From positions 186,838-207,427 of the forward strand of contig NW_003158226.1 of assembly GCF_000003605.2 (NCBI RefSeq): a DNA stretch of 20,590 bases, given 5' to 3'. Of the stretch, positions 9,985 to 19,645 are shown one piece after another. The notes beneath the pieces were generated by a model. It saw nothing but the letters and a program-made list of their open reading frames with translations. It searched no databases and was not told the DNA's origin. Made by a program: the position numbers and the translations under genes. This stretch comes from Saccoglossus kowalevskii (taxonomy: Eukaryota > Hemichordata > Enteropneusta > Harrimaniidae). Positions within the stretch are counted from its first letter, which is position 1. Every line of letters starts with the position of its first letter.

Positions 9985-12900
9985 GCACCTGACGTGTCAC
10001 ATGACCATATAAGCAATTACATTACAGTAACAGCTCAAAAGAAAGCAACATGGCTGTCCTTGGCCAAAATAATACAAGACAGATTTTCAAATTGGCACAA
10101 CTTAGTGGCAGATATTACACAATGATACAAGCAATATACCTTATAAAAATGCAATGAATGTTTCGACTCGACAGTTGATCTCCTCACAAATTGTGCCCTC
10201 ACAGTCACACTTGAACATTGCTTTTGTTTGTTTACAAAGTTACACTACTTTCACAGTAGACTTTTTCACAATAATTGCATGAACAAAACTAGGATTACTA
10301 CTAAACTTTGAATCAGAGATTCCTGAAAGCATTTTGCAAATATGCTACATATACAAAGCATGATGGGTAATTACATTTCCCATGTGTTGGTGCCATGAAA
10401 CAAAAGCTTTTTTTTTTCTGTTCTAGAAATACAATAGAAAACGACAATATAAATACAATGTACTCTCCAAGAATTTGGTAGAGTAAAGATAAAATACATC
10501 TTTAAGTAGAAAAGTTAATGTAACCGGTGTTAGAAATGAGAAGACTAGACAGACCTACATAGAAGTCTAGTAGTTAGGGTGCTAGTAGGATATTTTACAG
10601 ATTGGAATTATGCTTTCTTTAAAAAAAATTATACAAATCTGCAGAGACTGAACAATAACCATGACAGTATTGGAAGCTAAAGCGGCTGTGAAATCTAAAA
10701 CTTGTTAAGGTAGAAAGTTACACAGAAGTAAAAAATATTGTCATTTTCTTAATTTTTCCCTATTTGATATATCATCTAACAAGGATGAATAAAATGAATT
10801 AAGTATATGGGGTCGCTGTACACAGCTTTAGTGAATATAGATTATTACAGTGAAAATACTGTGTTATGTCAGTTGTAAGGCATTTTACCATTGCTTCCTA
10901 TGAAAGGATATATCTAAATAATTTACTCAGTGACATATGGTGAAAAAGAATAAGTATTTTTTTTGAAATGTGTTTTCATTAGTATATGGCAATTATATGG
11001 AAACCGCTGCTGAAATGACATTTCATTCATAATATTTTGCAGTATTTCTAAAAAAAAAAAAAAAAGACTGATAATGACCCAAAAATGTCCCTATAATGTT
11101 GACTAATTCTGAAACGATTAATTATGCACAAATTTTGACATGAAATATCGGCACTGCTATATGCGCTAAAATTAACACATGTCAAAAACACAATGTTGCA
11201 TTCTACCTTAAAATAAGAATGCATATGTAATCATTATCTACCAATACAACAATTTATATTCCTTTGAATGTTTCAGACACAGTAACAAAAATTGCATATA
11301 TTGCCAGACAACTTTTAATTTCATCATTCTGCATTATTTCTTTGTTGTAATATTTTGCAAGTACAAGTTCATGGTTTCCTAGATTCCTTGTTTTGGTAAC
11401 TTTATTTACACTTGAAAATTGATGCAATAATATCAAAATTATCGGCAGAATTTGAACATGTATTTGTTTATGTTGTAGGTTTATAGCTGGCATGTGCATT
11501 GAAGTGACTAACCCCTTACTTTTAGTGCACAGTGCTATACCTGCTAGAACACTCGACACTGAAACCAAATGTATAATTTTTGCATGTTCTCACATCAAAC
11601 TTGTGGATATCGAAAGCTAATGATTTTACACAATGATTATGTAATGCATTAAAAAAAAAATCACCGATATCAAGAACTATAAATTGGAAAGGCAACAATT
11701 CACAATTTGATAAAAAAGGGATTTATTATTGGTTCATGATTTTTTTTTTTCTGGTTTCTGCCAATAAAAAGAAGAAAAAAAAGGCACTCACTGGACGATT
11801 TTTTTGAATGTTTCAAAACCAGCAACAAACATTTTTTTTTCACCTAATGATATTATTTTGATATAACGAAAACTATGAAAGTAAAGAAACTGAGTGACAA
11901 AAACACAGAGGTTTTTTTAAGGTGACAAGTGTGCATAAAGATGGCAAGTGAGCATTACTCTTTTCCATTTTCTCATTCCCATGCCAAAAAGATGACAACC
12001 ATGTCACTACAGCCTTTCAGTCAACAAATTTAGATAAATTTCAGCCTACTGGAAGAAATATAAAACGGTTTCCCTTTCAATAACGCTTGGTTATCCTAAA
12101 ATTGTCTATTTCCAAGCTTTCAGAATAAATATAAGTGATTGTTATCAACAACTGACAGGGAATAATATCAATAGGAATACAGTATGACCAGTTTAAACAT
12201 AATGCTATGAATTATGGGAAGTGTCTTTTATCATACTATCCTTCATAGAGGGACTGTGGACGGTCACACATTTTATATGTGAAAAAATATTATAATGAAT
12301 ATATGGGAAGTTATGACACATGTGTGATAGATTTATTATCAGCGTTTCCATCATACTTATGTACTTACAAACAAATTGCATTTTCTGTGGTATAGTAATA
12401 GACCTACATACACAGTTGTCATTTGAGGCACTTGCATTACAAATACCATGTATACAGTCTACATTTTATTCAGACAGTATTATTTGGTTAGTTTCAGTTC
12501 CATCAGTTAAAAAGTTATCGACATCCAATATTTCTAACTTTTTCTGTTATAAATTCTTAGAAGAATCCACAAAAGTTGCCATTTTCAAACATTTTTTAAA
12601 TTTCAATAGAGCCACAGAATTAGGCAATGAATATTAAGAAAGTATATTGGAAAGTAACTGATTAGAGCAATAGATCTGACATGATCTCAAATACATTCTA
12701 CACATATGGAAGAAATCTGAAAAATAGTTTATACAATAATTAAAACAAACGTCATTACTTCACTCAACATCTCAATAACATTACTGCCCCCCCCCATATG
12801 TAAATGGAATAACCCATCAACAGAAATCCCTGTGATGGATATGTAAAACATACAAAAGACAGCTTCTCTTCAATAAATAACTATTTTAAAAACCAAATTT

Positions 12901-13985
12901 AATAAATATGTACATACACTAATAAAAAAAACCTTGAGATACAAATAATTCTAGCATAAAAACAAAATAATTGCCTATTACAACACTAGATGGCGCTTGT
13001 CAAATTCAAAATATAATTGTCCATTGTACAAAATAAAATTGATGTAACTAATCTCACACTATATACACAATTGTTTGAATCACTTGCAAATGTAACAGCC
13101 TGTAATTAAGTAGAAATGTACGTCCAACCACAACAAAGGCACAAACAAAAGGAGACATAATCAAAAATAACCCAACATCATACTGTAATGTAACTTCATT
13201 TTCATGATACACATAAGATTTTCAGACATAAAATAGCGACATTTCACATCAATTTCATATTTGTCACATAAATACCCTCGAATTCACAAACTTTGAAGAT
13301 TTAATAACGCTTTACGAAAAAGTATGTATCGTAATAACCACCCGCCAATCAAACTCGATCAGATTATATAGCCAACCACTTATTTTGAAAATTAATTATG
13401 AAACATGATAAATATCCCTTGTAATATATGAATATGAATAGTAAATACATATTATTGTAATTTTATCTTTTTCTCATCAATAATAGAATCAGCATTATAA
13501 ACTTTATCATGATTAGTTCCATTCATAATTTATCTATTCCATTTTTCTCCCTCCACAACAGTTCACATTTTCATGTGCCTACGTCTATTATTTTTTGCAG
13601 GACGCTTCAGGTAAACGATGCAGGCTGTCTATTTGGATTTACATGCACGTCCTTATATTGGGGGTAAGCTTGTAAAATCATAGACAAAAAACAGAATTCA
13701 TCCTGACATTCAAAAATCAACAATTCCAAACCAAACAAGAATCTTTCAGTACTGACATTAACCATTGTCCCCCTGACAATTTTTTTATTTATTTTCCTGT
13801 AATTTTTTTTTACTAATTTTGAAGCAAATGGTCAAAATTTCCTAATGACTATCAGATTTTGATCAGAATGTGGAAAAAAATTATGTACAAGATTTATTTT
13901 GTGTAAGGGGATAATAGTTGTGAAGTATAGACAAATTTCCATTCACTGTCAGATGTTACGAAATGTACAAAAGACACCTATCGAA
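9985..13985 (-). other. gene-free, CpG-poor stretch; possible long 3' UTR
   Basis: Four kilobases with no supported exon, many A and T runs and a 9-base C run near 12785. The longest open frames (104 codons minus at 11254..11568, 105 codons plus at 12320..12637) look like chance translation of AT-rich DNA. Low CpG content and a good poly(A) site at the left edge fit transcribed gene-body sequence read on the minus strand. This is inference. Confidence 0.35.
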
Positions 13986-14167
13986 TACTGTGGAAGACTT
14001 TATTTTCGCTGGAAATAATTTTCGCTGAAAAGACCTTTTGGGCGTTTTGCTTGGAATTTGAAATATAGGAAAAAAAGTATATTCGCTGGATTTTATTTTC
14101 ACAGAATCATCCCTTCAGCGAAAATACCAAAATTAAATTCCAAGCAAAAATAAAGTATTCTACAGTA
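13986..14167. mobile_element. MITE-like element with about 50-bp imperfect terminal inverted repeats
   Basis: The left end begins TACTGTGGAAGACTTTATTT and continues through TTCGCTGGAAATAATTTTCGCTGAA. The right end, read in reverse complement, begins TACTGTAGAATACTTTATTT and continues through TTGCTTGGAATTTAATTTTGG to TTTTCGCTGAA. The 182-bp element has no coding capacity, and no clear target-site duplication is visible. A related solo arm is at 9524..9565, which supports a dispersed family. Confidence 0.65.
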
Positions 14168-14631
14168 CCTGCCACAAAAATCAAACAATTTGATTTTGAA
14201 CTTGAGTTTCTCTGCTTTAAAGTTCAAAGTCAAAATGTTTATTTTTCAGAGAGGAATATGGCATATTTACTTAGATCAAAATTGAGTTCATCAAATGTGT
14301 ATTTTTAAGCACGAAGATAACCACAATAATTACTACTGCTACATCTCATCCATTGTTTTGACATCGCTACATTGCTACTATGACCTTTGTCCTGTTTTTA
14401 TGGTCAATTTTGTGCATAATACAGGATCTTGCAGTAAATGGAAAATTGTCAATTGGGTGAAGATTTTTATACAGCACAAGACTTCTTGACAATCGGTCAC
14501 ATTTTTTTGTACCGATTCTGACGTAAAGAATGACAAGATGTGGAACCCGCTTGCAAAGCCGTCATCAAGAATTTAAGACAACTTTCTAAATCACGAAAGT
14601 AATGACTGTCTAGGAACAAAACCTTGTTTTT
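14168..14631. other. non-coding spacer between MITE and minisatellite
   Basis: AT-rich sequence without recognisable genes or repeats. It runs directly into the first 27-bp unit. Confidence 0.4.
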
Positions 14632-17366
14632 AGTGAGTCAGTGATTTGTAAGAGATTCAGTGAGTCAGTGATTTGTAAGAGATTCAGTGAGTCAGTGATT
14701 TGTAAGGAATTCAGTGACTCAGTGATTTGTGAGAGATTCAGCAAGTCAGTGATTTGTGAGAGATTCAGCAAGTCAGTGATTTGTAAGAGATTCAGTGAGT
14801 CAGTGATTTGTAAGAGATTCAGCGAGTCAGTGATTTGTAAGAGATTCAGTGAGTCAGTGATATGTAAGAGATTCAGTGAGTCGGTTATTTGTAAGAAAGA
14901 TTCAGTGAGTCGGTTATTTGTAAGGAATTTAATGAGTCAGTGATTTGTAAGGAATTCAACAAGTCAGTGATTTGTAAGGGATTCAGCGAGTCAGTGATTT
15001 GTAAGGAATACAGTGAGTCAGTGATTTGTAAGGAATTCAGTGAGTCAGTGATTTGTGAGAGATTCAGCAAGTCAGTGATTTGTGAGAGATTCAGCAAGTC
15101 AGTGATTTGTAAGAGATTCAGTGAGTCAGTGATTTGTAAGAGATTCAGCGAGTCAGTGATTTGTAAGAGATTCAGTGAGTCAGTGATTTGTAAGAGATTC
15201 AGTGAGTCAGTGATTTGTAAGAGATTCAGTGAGTCAGTGATATGTAAGAGATTCAGTGAGTCGGTTATTTGTAAGGAATTTAATGAGTCAGTGATTTGTA
15301 AGGAATTCAACAAGTCAGTGATTTGTAAGGGATTCAGCGAGTCAGTGATTTGTAAGGGATTCAGCGAGTCAGTGATTTGTAAGGAATACAGTGAGTCAGT
15401 GATTTGTAAGGAATTCAGTGAGTCAGTGATTTGTGAGAGATTCAGCAAGTCAGTGATTTGTAAGAGATTCAGTGAGTCAGTGATTTGTAAGAGATTCAGT
15501 GAGTCAGTGATTTGTAAGGGATTCAGTGAGTCAGTGATTTGTAAGAGATTCAGTGAATCAGTGATTTGTAAGAGATTCAATGAGTCAGTGATTTGTAAGA
15601 GATTCAGTGAGTCAGTGATTTGTAAGATATTCAGTGAGTCAGTTATTTGTAAGAGATTCAGTGAGTCGGTTATTTGTAAGGAATTTAATGAGTCAGTGAT
15701 TTATAAGGAATTCAACAAGTCAGTGATTCGTAAGGGATTCAGCGAGTCAGTGATTTGTAAGGAATACAGTGAGTCAGTGATTTGTAAGGAATTCAGTGAC
15801 TCAGTGATTTGTAAGGAATTCAGTGACTCAGTGATTTGTAAGAGATTCAGTGAGTCAGTGATTTGGAAGGGATTCAGTGATTTGTAAGAGATTCAGTGAG
15901 TCGGTTATTTGTAAGAAAGATTCAGTGAGTCGGTTATTTGTAAGGAATTTAATGAGTCAGTGATTTGTAAGGAATTCAACAAGTCAGTGATTTGTAAGGG
16001 ATTCAGCGAGTCAGTGATTTGTAAGGAATACAGTGAGTCAGTGATTTGTAAGGAATTCAGTGAGTCAGTGATTTGTGAGAGATTCAGCAAGTCAGTGATT
16101 TGTAAGAGATTCAGTGAGTCAGTGATTTGTAAGAGATTCAGTGAGTCAGAGATTTGTAAGGGATTCAGTGAGTCAGTGATTTGTAAGAGATTCAGTGAGT
16201 CGGTTATTTGTAAGAGATTCAGTGAGACAGTGATTTGTAAGAGATTCAGTGAGTCAGTGAATTGTAAGAGATTCAGTGAGACAGTGATTTGTAAGAGATT
16301 CAGTGAGTCAGTGATTTGTAAGAGATTCAGTGAGTCGGTTATTTGTAAGGAATTTAATGAGTCAGTGATTTGTAAAAGATTCAGTGAGTCAGTGATTTGT
16401 AAGGGATTCAGCGAGTCAGTGATTTGTAAGAGTTTCAGTGAGTCAGTGATTTGTAAGGAATTCAGTGACTCAGTGATTTGTAAGGAATTCAGTGACTCAG
16501 TCATTTGCAAGAGATTCAGTGAGTCAGTGATTTGTAAGGAATTCAATGACTCAGTGATTTGCAAGAGACTCAGTGAGTCAGTGATTTGTAAGAGATTTAG
16601 TGAGTCAGTGATTTGTAAGAGATTCAGTGAGACAGTGATTTGTAAGAGATTCAGCGAGTCAGTGATTTGGAAGGGATTCAGTGAGTCAGTGATTTGTAAG
16701 AGATTCAGTGAGACAGTGATTTGTAAGAGATTCAGTGAGTCAGTGAATTGTAAGAGATTCAGTGAGACAGTGATTTGTAAGAGATTCAGCGAGTCAGTGA
16801 TTTGTAAGAGTTTCAGTGAGACAGTGATTTGTAAGAGATTCAGTGAGTCAGTGATTTGTAAGAGATTCAGTGACTCAGTGATTTGCAAGAGATTCAGTGA
16901 GTCAGTGATTTGTAAGAGATTCAGTGAGTCAGTGATTTGTAAGAGATTCAGTGAGACAGTGATTTGTAAGAGATTCAGTGAGACAGTGATTTGTAAGAGA
17001 TTCAGTGAGTCAGTGATTTGGAAGGGATTCGGTGAGTCAGTGATTTGTAAGGGATTCAGTGAGTCAGAGATTTGTAAGGGATTCAGTGAGTCAGTGATTT
17101 GTAAAGGATTCAGTGAGTCAGTGATTTGTAAGGGATTCAGTGAGTCAGTGATTTGTAAGGGATTCAGTAAGTCAGTGATTTGTAAGGGATTCAGTGAGTC
17201 AGTGATTTGTAAGAGATTCAGTGAGACAGTGATTTGTAAGAGATTCAGAGAGTCAGAGATTTGTAAGGGATTCAGTGAGTCAGTGATTTGTAAGGGATTC
17301 AGTGAGTCAGTGATTTGGAAGGGGTTTAGTGAGTCAGTAATTTATGAGGATTCAGTGAGTCAATGA
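14632..17366. repeat. 27-bp minisatellite, about 100 tandem units, most containing TGAGTCA
   Basis: Each unit reads AGTGAGTCAGTGATTTG followed by TAAGAGATTC, with variants. Common changes are GAG to GAC, AAG or CAAG; GTCA to GACA; AGAG to AGGG, AGGA or GAGA; and TTCAGT to TTTAAT. Most units keep TGAGTCA or TGACTCA. Because the unit is 27 bp and stop-free in some frames, long open frames appear on both strands (repeating ESVICKRFS on plus and ITDSLNLLQ on minus). They are broken by a 2-bp insertion near 14897, an 8-bp deletion near 15881 and another 2-bp insertion near 15917. Variation is mostly amino-acid-changing, so I read this as non-coding satellite. There are no unique spacers, so it is not CRISPR. 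Confidence 0.95.
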
Positions 17367-17598
17367 CTTGGAAGGAATTCAGTGATTTGGAAGGAATTCA
17401 GTGAAATGGAAGGGATTCAGTGATTTAGAAGGGATTCAGTGAGTCAATGGTGATTTAGAAGGGATTCAGTGAGTCAATGGTGATTTGTAAGGGATTCAGT
17501 GAGTCAATGATGATTTGTAAGGGATTCAGTGAGTCAATGATGATTTGTAAGGGATTCAGTGAGTCAGTGATTTGTAAGGGATTCAGTGAGTCAATGAT
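17367..17598. repeat. degenerate right edge of the minisatellite with altered unit lengths
   Basis: Units here are irregular (about 17 to 36 bp). They carry ATGGTGATTTAGAAGG and AATGATGATTTG variants, with GAGTCAATG replacing GAGTCAGTG. This is usual at the edge of a tandem array, where homogenisation is weaker. Confidence 0.85.
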
Positions 17599-17601
17599 GT
17601 T

Positions 17602-17636
17602 TGCATATATTTTACAACTCATTGAAAATATATGCA
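17602..17636. repeat. perfect 12-bp inverted repeat with 11-nt loop at the minisatellite edge
   Basis: TGCATATATTTT at 17602..17613 pairs with AAAATATATGCA at 17625..17636. It sits four bases beyond the last recognisable minisatellite unit. Confidence 0.85.
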
Positions 17637-17672
17637 GTGAGTGTTATTTTAAATAAGAGACTCATAGCAGAA

Positions 17673-17678
17673 TTTATT
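17673..17678 (-). terminator. possible proximal poly(A) hexamer AATAAA
   Basis: About 490 nt after the palmitoyltransferase stop on the minus strand. The following sequence is only moderately GU-rich. It is less complete than the site at 9979. Confidence 0.25.
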
Positions 17679-17771
17679 TACCCAACCATCCTGGAACAAA
17701 TCAGTTTCAAGAATTTCACAATAAATGGGTTTTCAAATCTTGACATAATTTAGAATGCTTACCTAATTATA

Positions 17772-17777
17772 TTTATT
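17772..17777 (-). terminator. possible proximal poly(A) hexamer AATAAA
   Basis: About 390 nt after the stop codon on the minus strand. The downstream sequence is not clearly GU-rich. If used, the 3' UTR would end before the minisatellite. Confidence 0.25.
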
Positions 17778-17778
17778 T

Positions 17779-18163
17779 AATGGCATCCACAATTTGTGGT
17801 TAAACAAAATATGGTGTACTCAAATCATTTATAAATGTTATTATATGCAAATTTGGAAAATCTTGGATTGATATTATGTCAATTGTTTGTATTTTTTTTT
17901 TACTCATTTTTAAAATGTTTACATCAATGTGGTTCTCTGTGGTTATCTAAGATATAAAATACAGTCAGCCACATTTGGAAAATGGAAAAAAGGGCCATCA
18001 CAGTGATGTATGGAGTGTAATAAATAAGTATTAGGTCACCTGCACCAAACTATCCCCTGCTGTGCAATGAAATCTACTACAGAGGGATTACTTGGAAGTA
18101 GCTGATTGGTTCAGGCATTGGAACGTACTAAGTAATAGGGGTGGTAATGCACATTACGGTGGG
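17779..18163 (-). other. proximal 3' UTR of the palmitoyltransferase gene
   Basis: Directly follows the TGA at 18164..18166 on the minus strand. It holds no open frame of note. It is assigned as UTR by position only. Confidence 0.55.
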
Positions 18164-18358
18164 TCAGACATCGTACTGCGGAGGCTGAAGATGTGAAGTT
18201 GTTGATCCTTGGTGGCAGGGAAAAAGCCAAAATATCATGGGGCCACGCCCAAATACCTCCGACAAAAGCACCATTTTTGATTTCCGTACACGAACATAGC
18301 CATTGTTTTTCTTCTGAATTGATTCCACTGCAGTTTCATCATCAAATATTGCTGATAG
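18164..18358 (-). CDS. ZDHHC3/7-like: terminal coding exon of a ZDHHC3/7-like palmitoyltransferase
   Basis: Sixty-four codons plus TGA, in phase 0, after a good acceptor (tttttcttccaatttag). The exon begins LSAIFDDETAVESIQ, which matches the cytosolic segment just after the fourth membrane span of DHHC-type protein S-acyltransferases. T-A-V-E falls where the family's TTxE motif lies (ZDHHC3 and ZDHHC7 have a similar DETxxE). A basic stretch (VRVRKSK) follows, then SEVFGRGPMIFWLFPC, which aligns in position with the VFG...WxxPF block of ZDHHC3/7. The protein ends PPQYDV, a C-terminal valine that could be a PDZ ligand, as in the vertebrate relatives. These enzymes attach palmitate to cytosolic cysteines of Golgi and membrane proteins. 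The DHHC cysteine-rich domain is not in the window. Family confidence is good; the choice of ZDHHC3/7 over other DHHC subfamilies is from memory. Confidence 0.85.
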   Translation of the reverse strand, partial: LSAIFDDETAVESIQKKNNGYVRVRKSKMVLLSEVFGRGPMIFWLFPCHQGSTTSHLQPPQYDV

Positions 18359-19572
18359 CTAAATTGGAAGAAAAACAAAATTAGTCCTGAATTAATGTTT
18401 GAGGACACAAAATTATGTCACGTCTTTGTGAAAATTATGAACAAAATCTGTCCACCCCGTCAAAGAAATGGTTAAGGATAAATAAAAAATATATTAACAA
18501 TGCAGAGTCTCTATGTTATTTCACTGGTAGTCAATCTCAATGTTCAGTACACAACATAATCAAAGAAAACTTAGAAAGAACTCCCGTGTGCTGTGAAGTA
18601 TTGGAGTCTCATTAAAAATTAGTTAAAAATTTAAGATTAATCTTTCAAACAAGAAGCTTGGCAACTGATATTGGTGTGCTATTTGAGATGCACAACATGA
18701 AAACTATGTGAACCACATTATCAAAATTTAGAAATGTAATACCTAATTTCACAACTGTGGTTTTCAGTGTAATTAACCTGAAGAGAGCATGCATAAGGTA
18801 CCACATTTTTGAAAAACAAAACATCTACCAGTTGAAATTGAACAAAAACTGACAAAGCATGCATAAGATACCACATTTTTAATAAACAAAATGGCCACCA
18901 GACAGCCATCTGTGATTGAATAAGGAAACCACTCCATGAGTTTTGTAACTTGCTATGATCACATTAAAGAAAAACCTGTGGTTACTTTTAACAGCTACTG
19001 GACTTTTACTGAACAGTTATTCGATTAATTTTTCAGCTCGTAACGATAGAATCAGTCAATTTAGCACTGCCAAGTTGGCTATCAGAAAAGATTTTGACAC
19101 AATTTTACTGAAAAGATGAGTTTTTCATTAATATTAATTTATGCAAATGAGATGAATATTTCAACCAATCGTGTCATGCAACTTTGTTGCTCATACAAGG
19201 ACAAGTTATTAATGACACAGTCCCCGTCTTATGGAAACATTAATTGTATGTAACACTGACCTTATCACAAATAATGGCAAGAACAAAATGTCCAAATAGA
19301 ATGGTCTCAACATTAATGACACAGCCCCCATCTTATAGAAAAAATATATGTATGTAACACTGACCTGATCACAAATAATGGCAAGAACAAAAAGTCCAAA
19401 TAGAATGGTCTCAACATTAATGACACAGCCCCCGTCTTATAGAAAAAATATATGTATGTAACACTGACCTGATCACAAATAATGGCAAGAACAAAAAGTC
19501 CAAATAGAATGGTCTCAACATTAATGACACAGCCCCCGTCTTATAGAAAAAATATATGTAAGTAACACTGAC
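18359..19572 (-). other. last intron of the palmitoyltransferase gene (1,214 nt)
   Basis: Runs from donor CAG|GTCAGT at 19572 to acceptor TTTAG at 18359. It contains a two-copy repeat (AGCATGCATAAG... near 18786 and 18856, 70 bp apart) and, next to the donor, the 104-bp array. No other exon is apparent. Confidence 0.7.
18786..18897. repeat. two-copy direct repeat, 70-bp spacing
   Basis: AGCATGCATAAG(G/A)TACCACA followed by TTTTT and an A-rich AACAAA tail occurs at 18786 and again at 18856. The second copy runs into AAAATGGCCACC. Confidence 0.75.
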
Positions 19573-19624
19573 CTGATCACAAATAATGGCAAGAACAAAA
19601 AATCCAAATAGAATGGACTCAACT
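19209..19624 (-). repeat. 104-bp tandem repeat (four copies) carrying the exon 3' half and its 5' splice site
   Basis: Units start at 19209, 19313, 19417 and 19521. The plus-strand block TTAATGACACAG is spaced exactly 104 bp each time. Each unit contains a copy of the transmembrane exon's end with its donor. The donor positions on the minus strand are 19260, 19364, 19468 and 19572. Encoded ends are VETILFGHFVLAIICDK (copy 1), VETILFGLFVLAIICDQ (copies 2 and 3) and VESILFGFFVLAIICDQ in the functional exon. The functional exon is the rightmost copy and alone has a full acceptor at its own start. Copies 1 to 3 have a weaker TTTTTTCTATAAG in front. Confidence 0.9.
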
Positions 19625-19645
19625 ATCAGGATCACTGTATGCGCT
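19573..19645 (-). CDS. ZDHHC3/7-like: transmembrane exon (last membrane span) of the ZDHHC3/7-like palmitoyltransferase
   Basis: A 73-nt exon bounded by a strong acceptor (tctttattgtattctatttcag, ending 19646) and donor CAG|GTCAGT. The first base completes a codon from an upstream exon outside the window. The remainder encodes AHTVILIVESILFGFFVLAI followed by ICDQ, a hydrophobic span ending in a cytosolic CDQ. This resembles the fourth membrane span of ZDHHC3/7 (TVILxxxLxxEALLF pattern). It ends in phase 0 and joins LSAIFDDETAVE in the exon at 18164..18358, giving a continuous family-like sequence across the junction. That continuity is the main support for both exons. Three partial copies of this exon lie in tandem just downstream. 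Confidence 0.8.

Noticed and set aside
11254..11568. 104-codon minus-strand open frame as the coding end of a gene ending at 9979
   Set aside because: No recognised domain, no good acceptor in front, and composition like the surrounding non-coding DNA.
14885..16888. Minus-strand open frames (231 and 327 codons) with repeating ITDSLNLLQ
   Set aside because: Same artefact on the other strand. There is no start context, signal peptide or splice structure, and it would lie inside the proposed 3' UTR.
14641..17366. Long plus-strand open frames (100, 315 and 468 codons) with a repeating ESVICKRFS peptide, as a repetitive protein gene
   Set aside because: The frames arise because the repeat unit is a multiple of three and stop-free. 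Frame is broken by 2-bp and 8-bp indels, differences between units are mostly amino-acid-changing, and the opposite strand is equally open.
14632..17598. CRISPR array
   Set aside because: Repeats are directly adjacent without unique spacers, no cas genes are present, and the context is eukaryotic.
19417..19572. Extension of the transmembrane exon beyond the CDQ codons in the same frame
   Set aside because: The terminal exon at 18358 continues the family sequence directly after CDQ in phase 0. The extension reads intron and a repeat copy out of frame.
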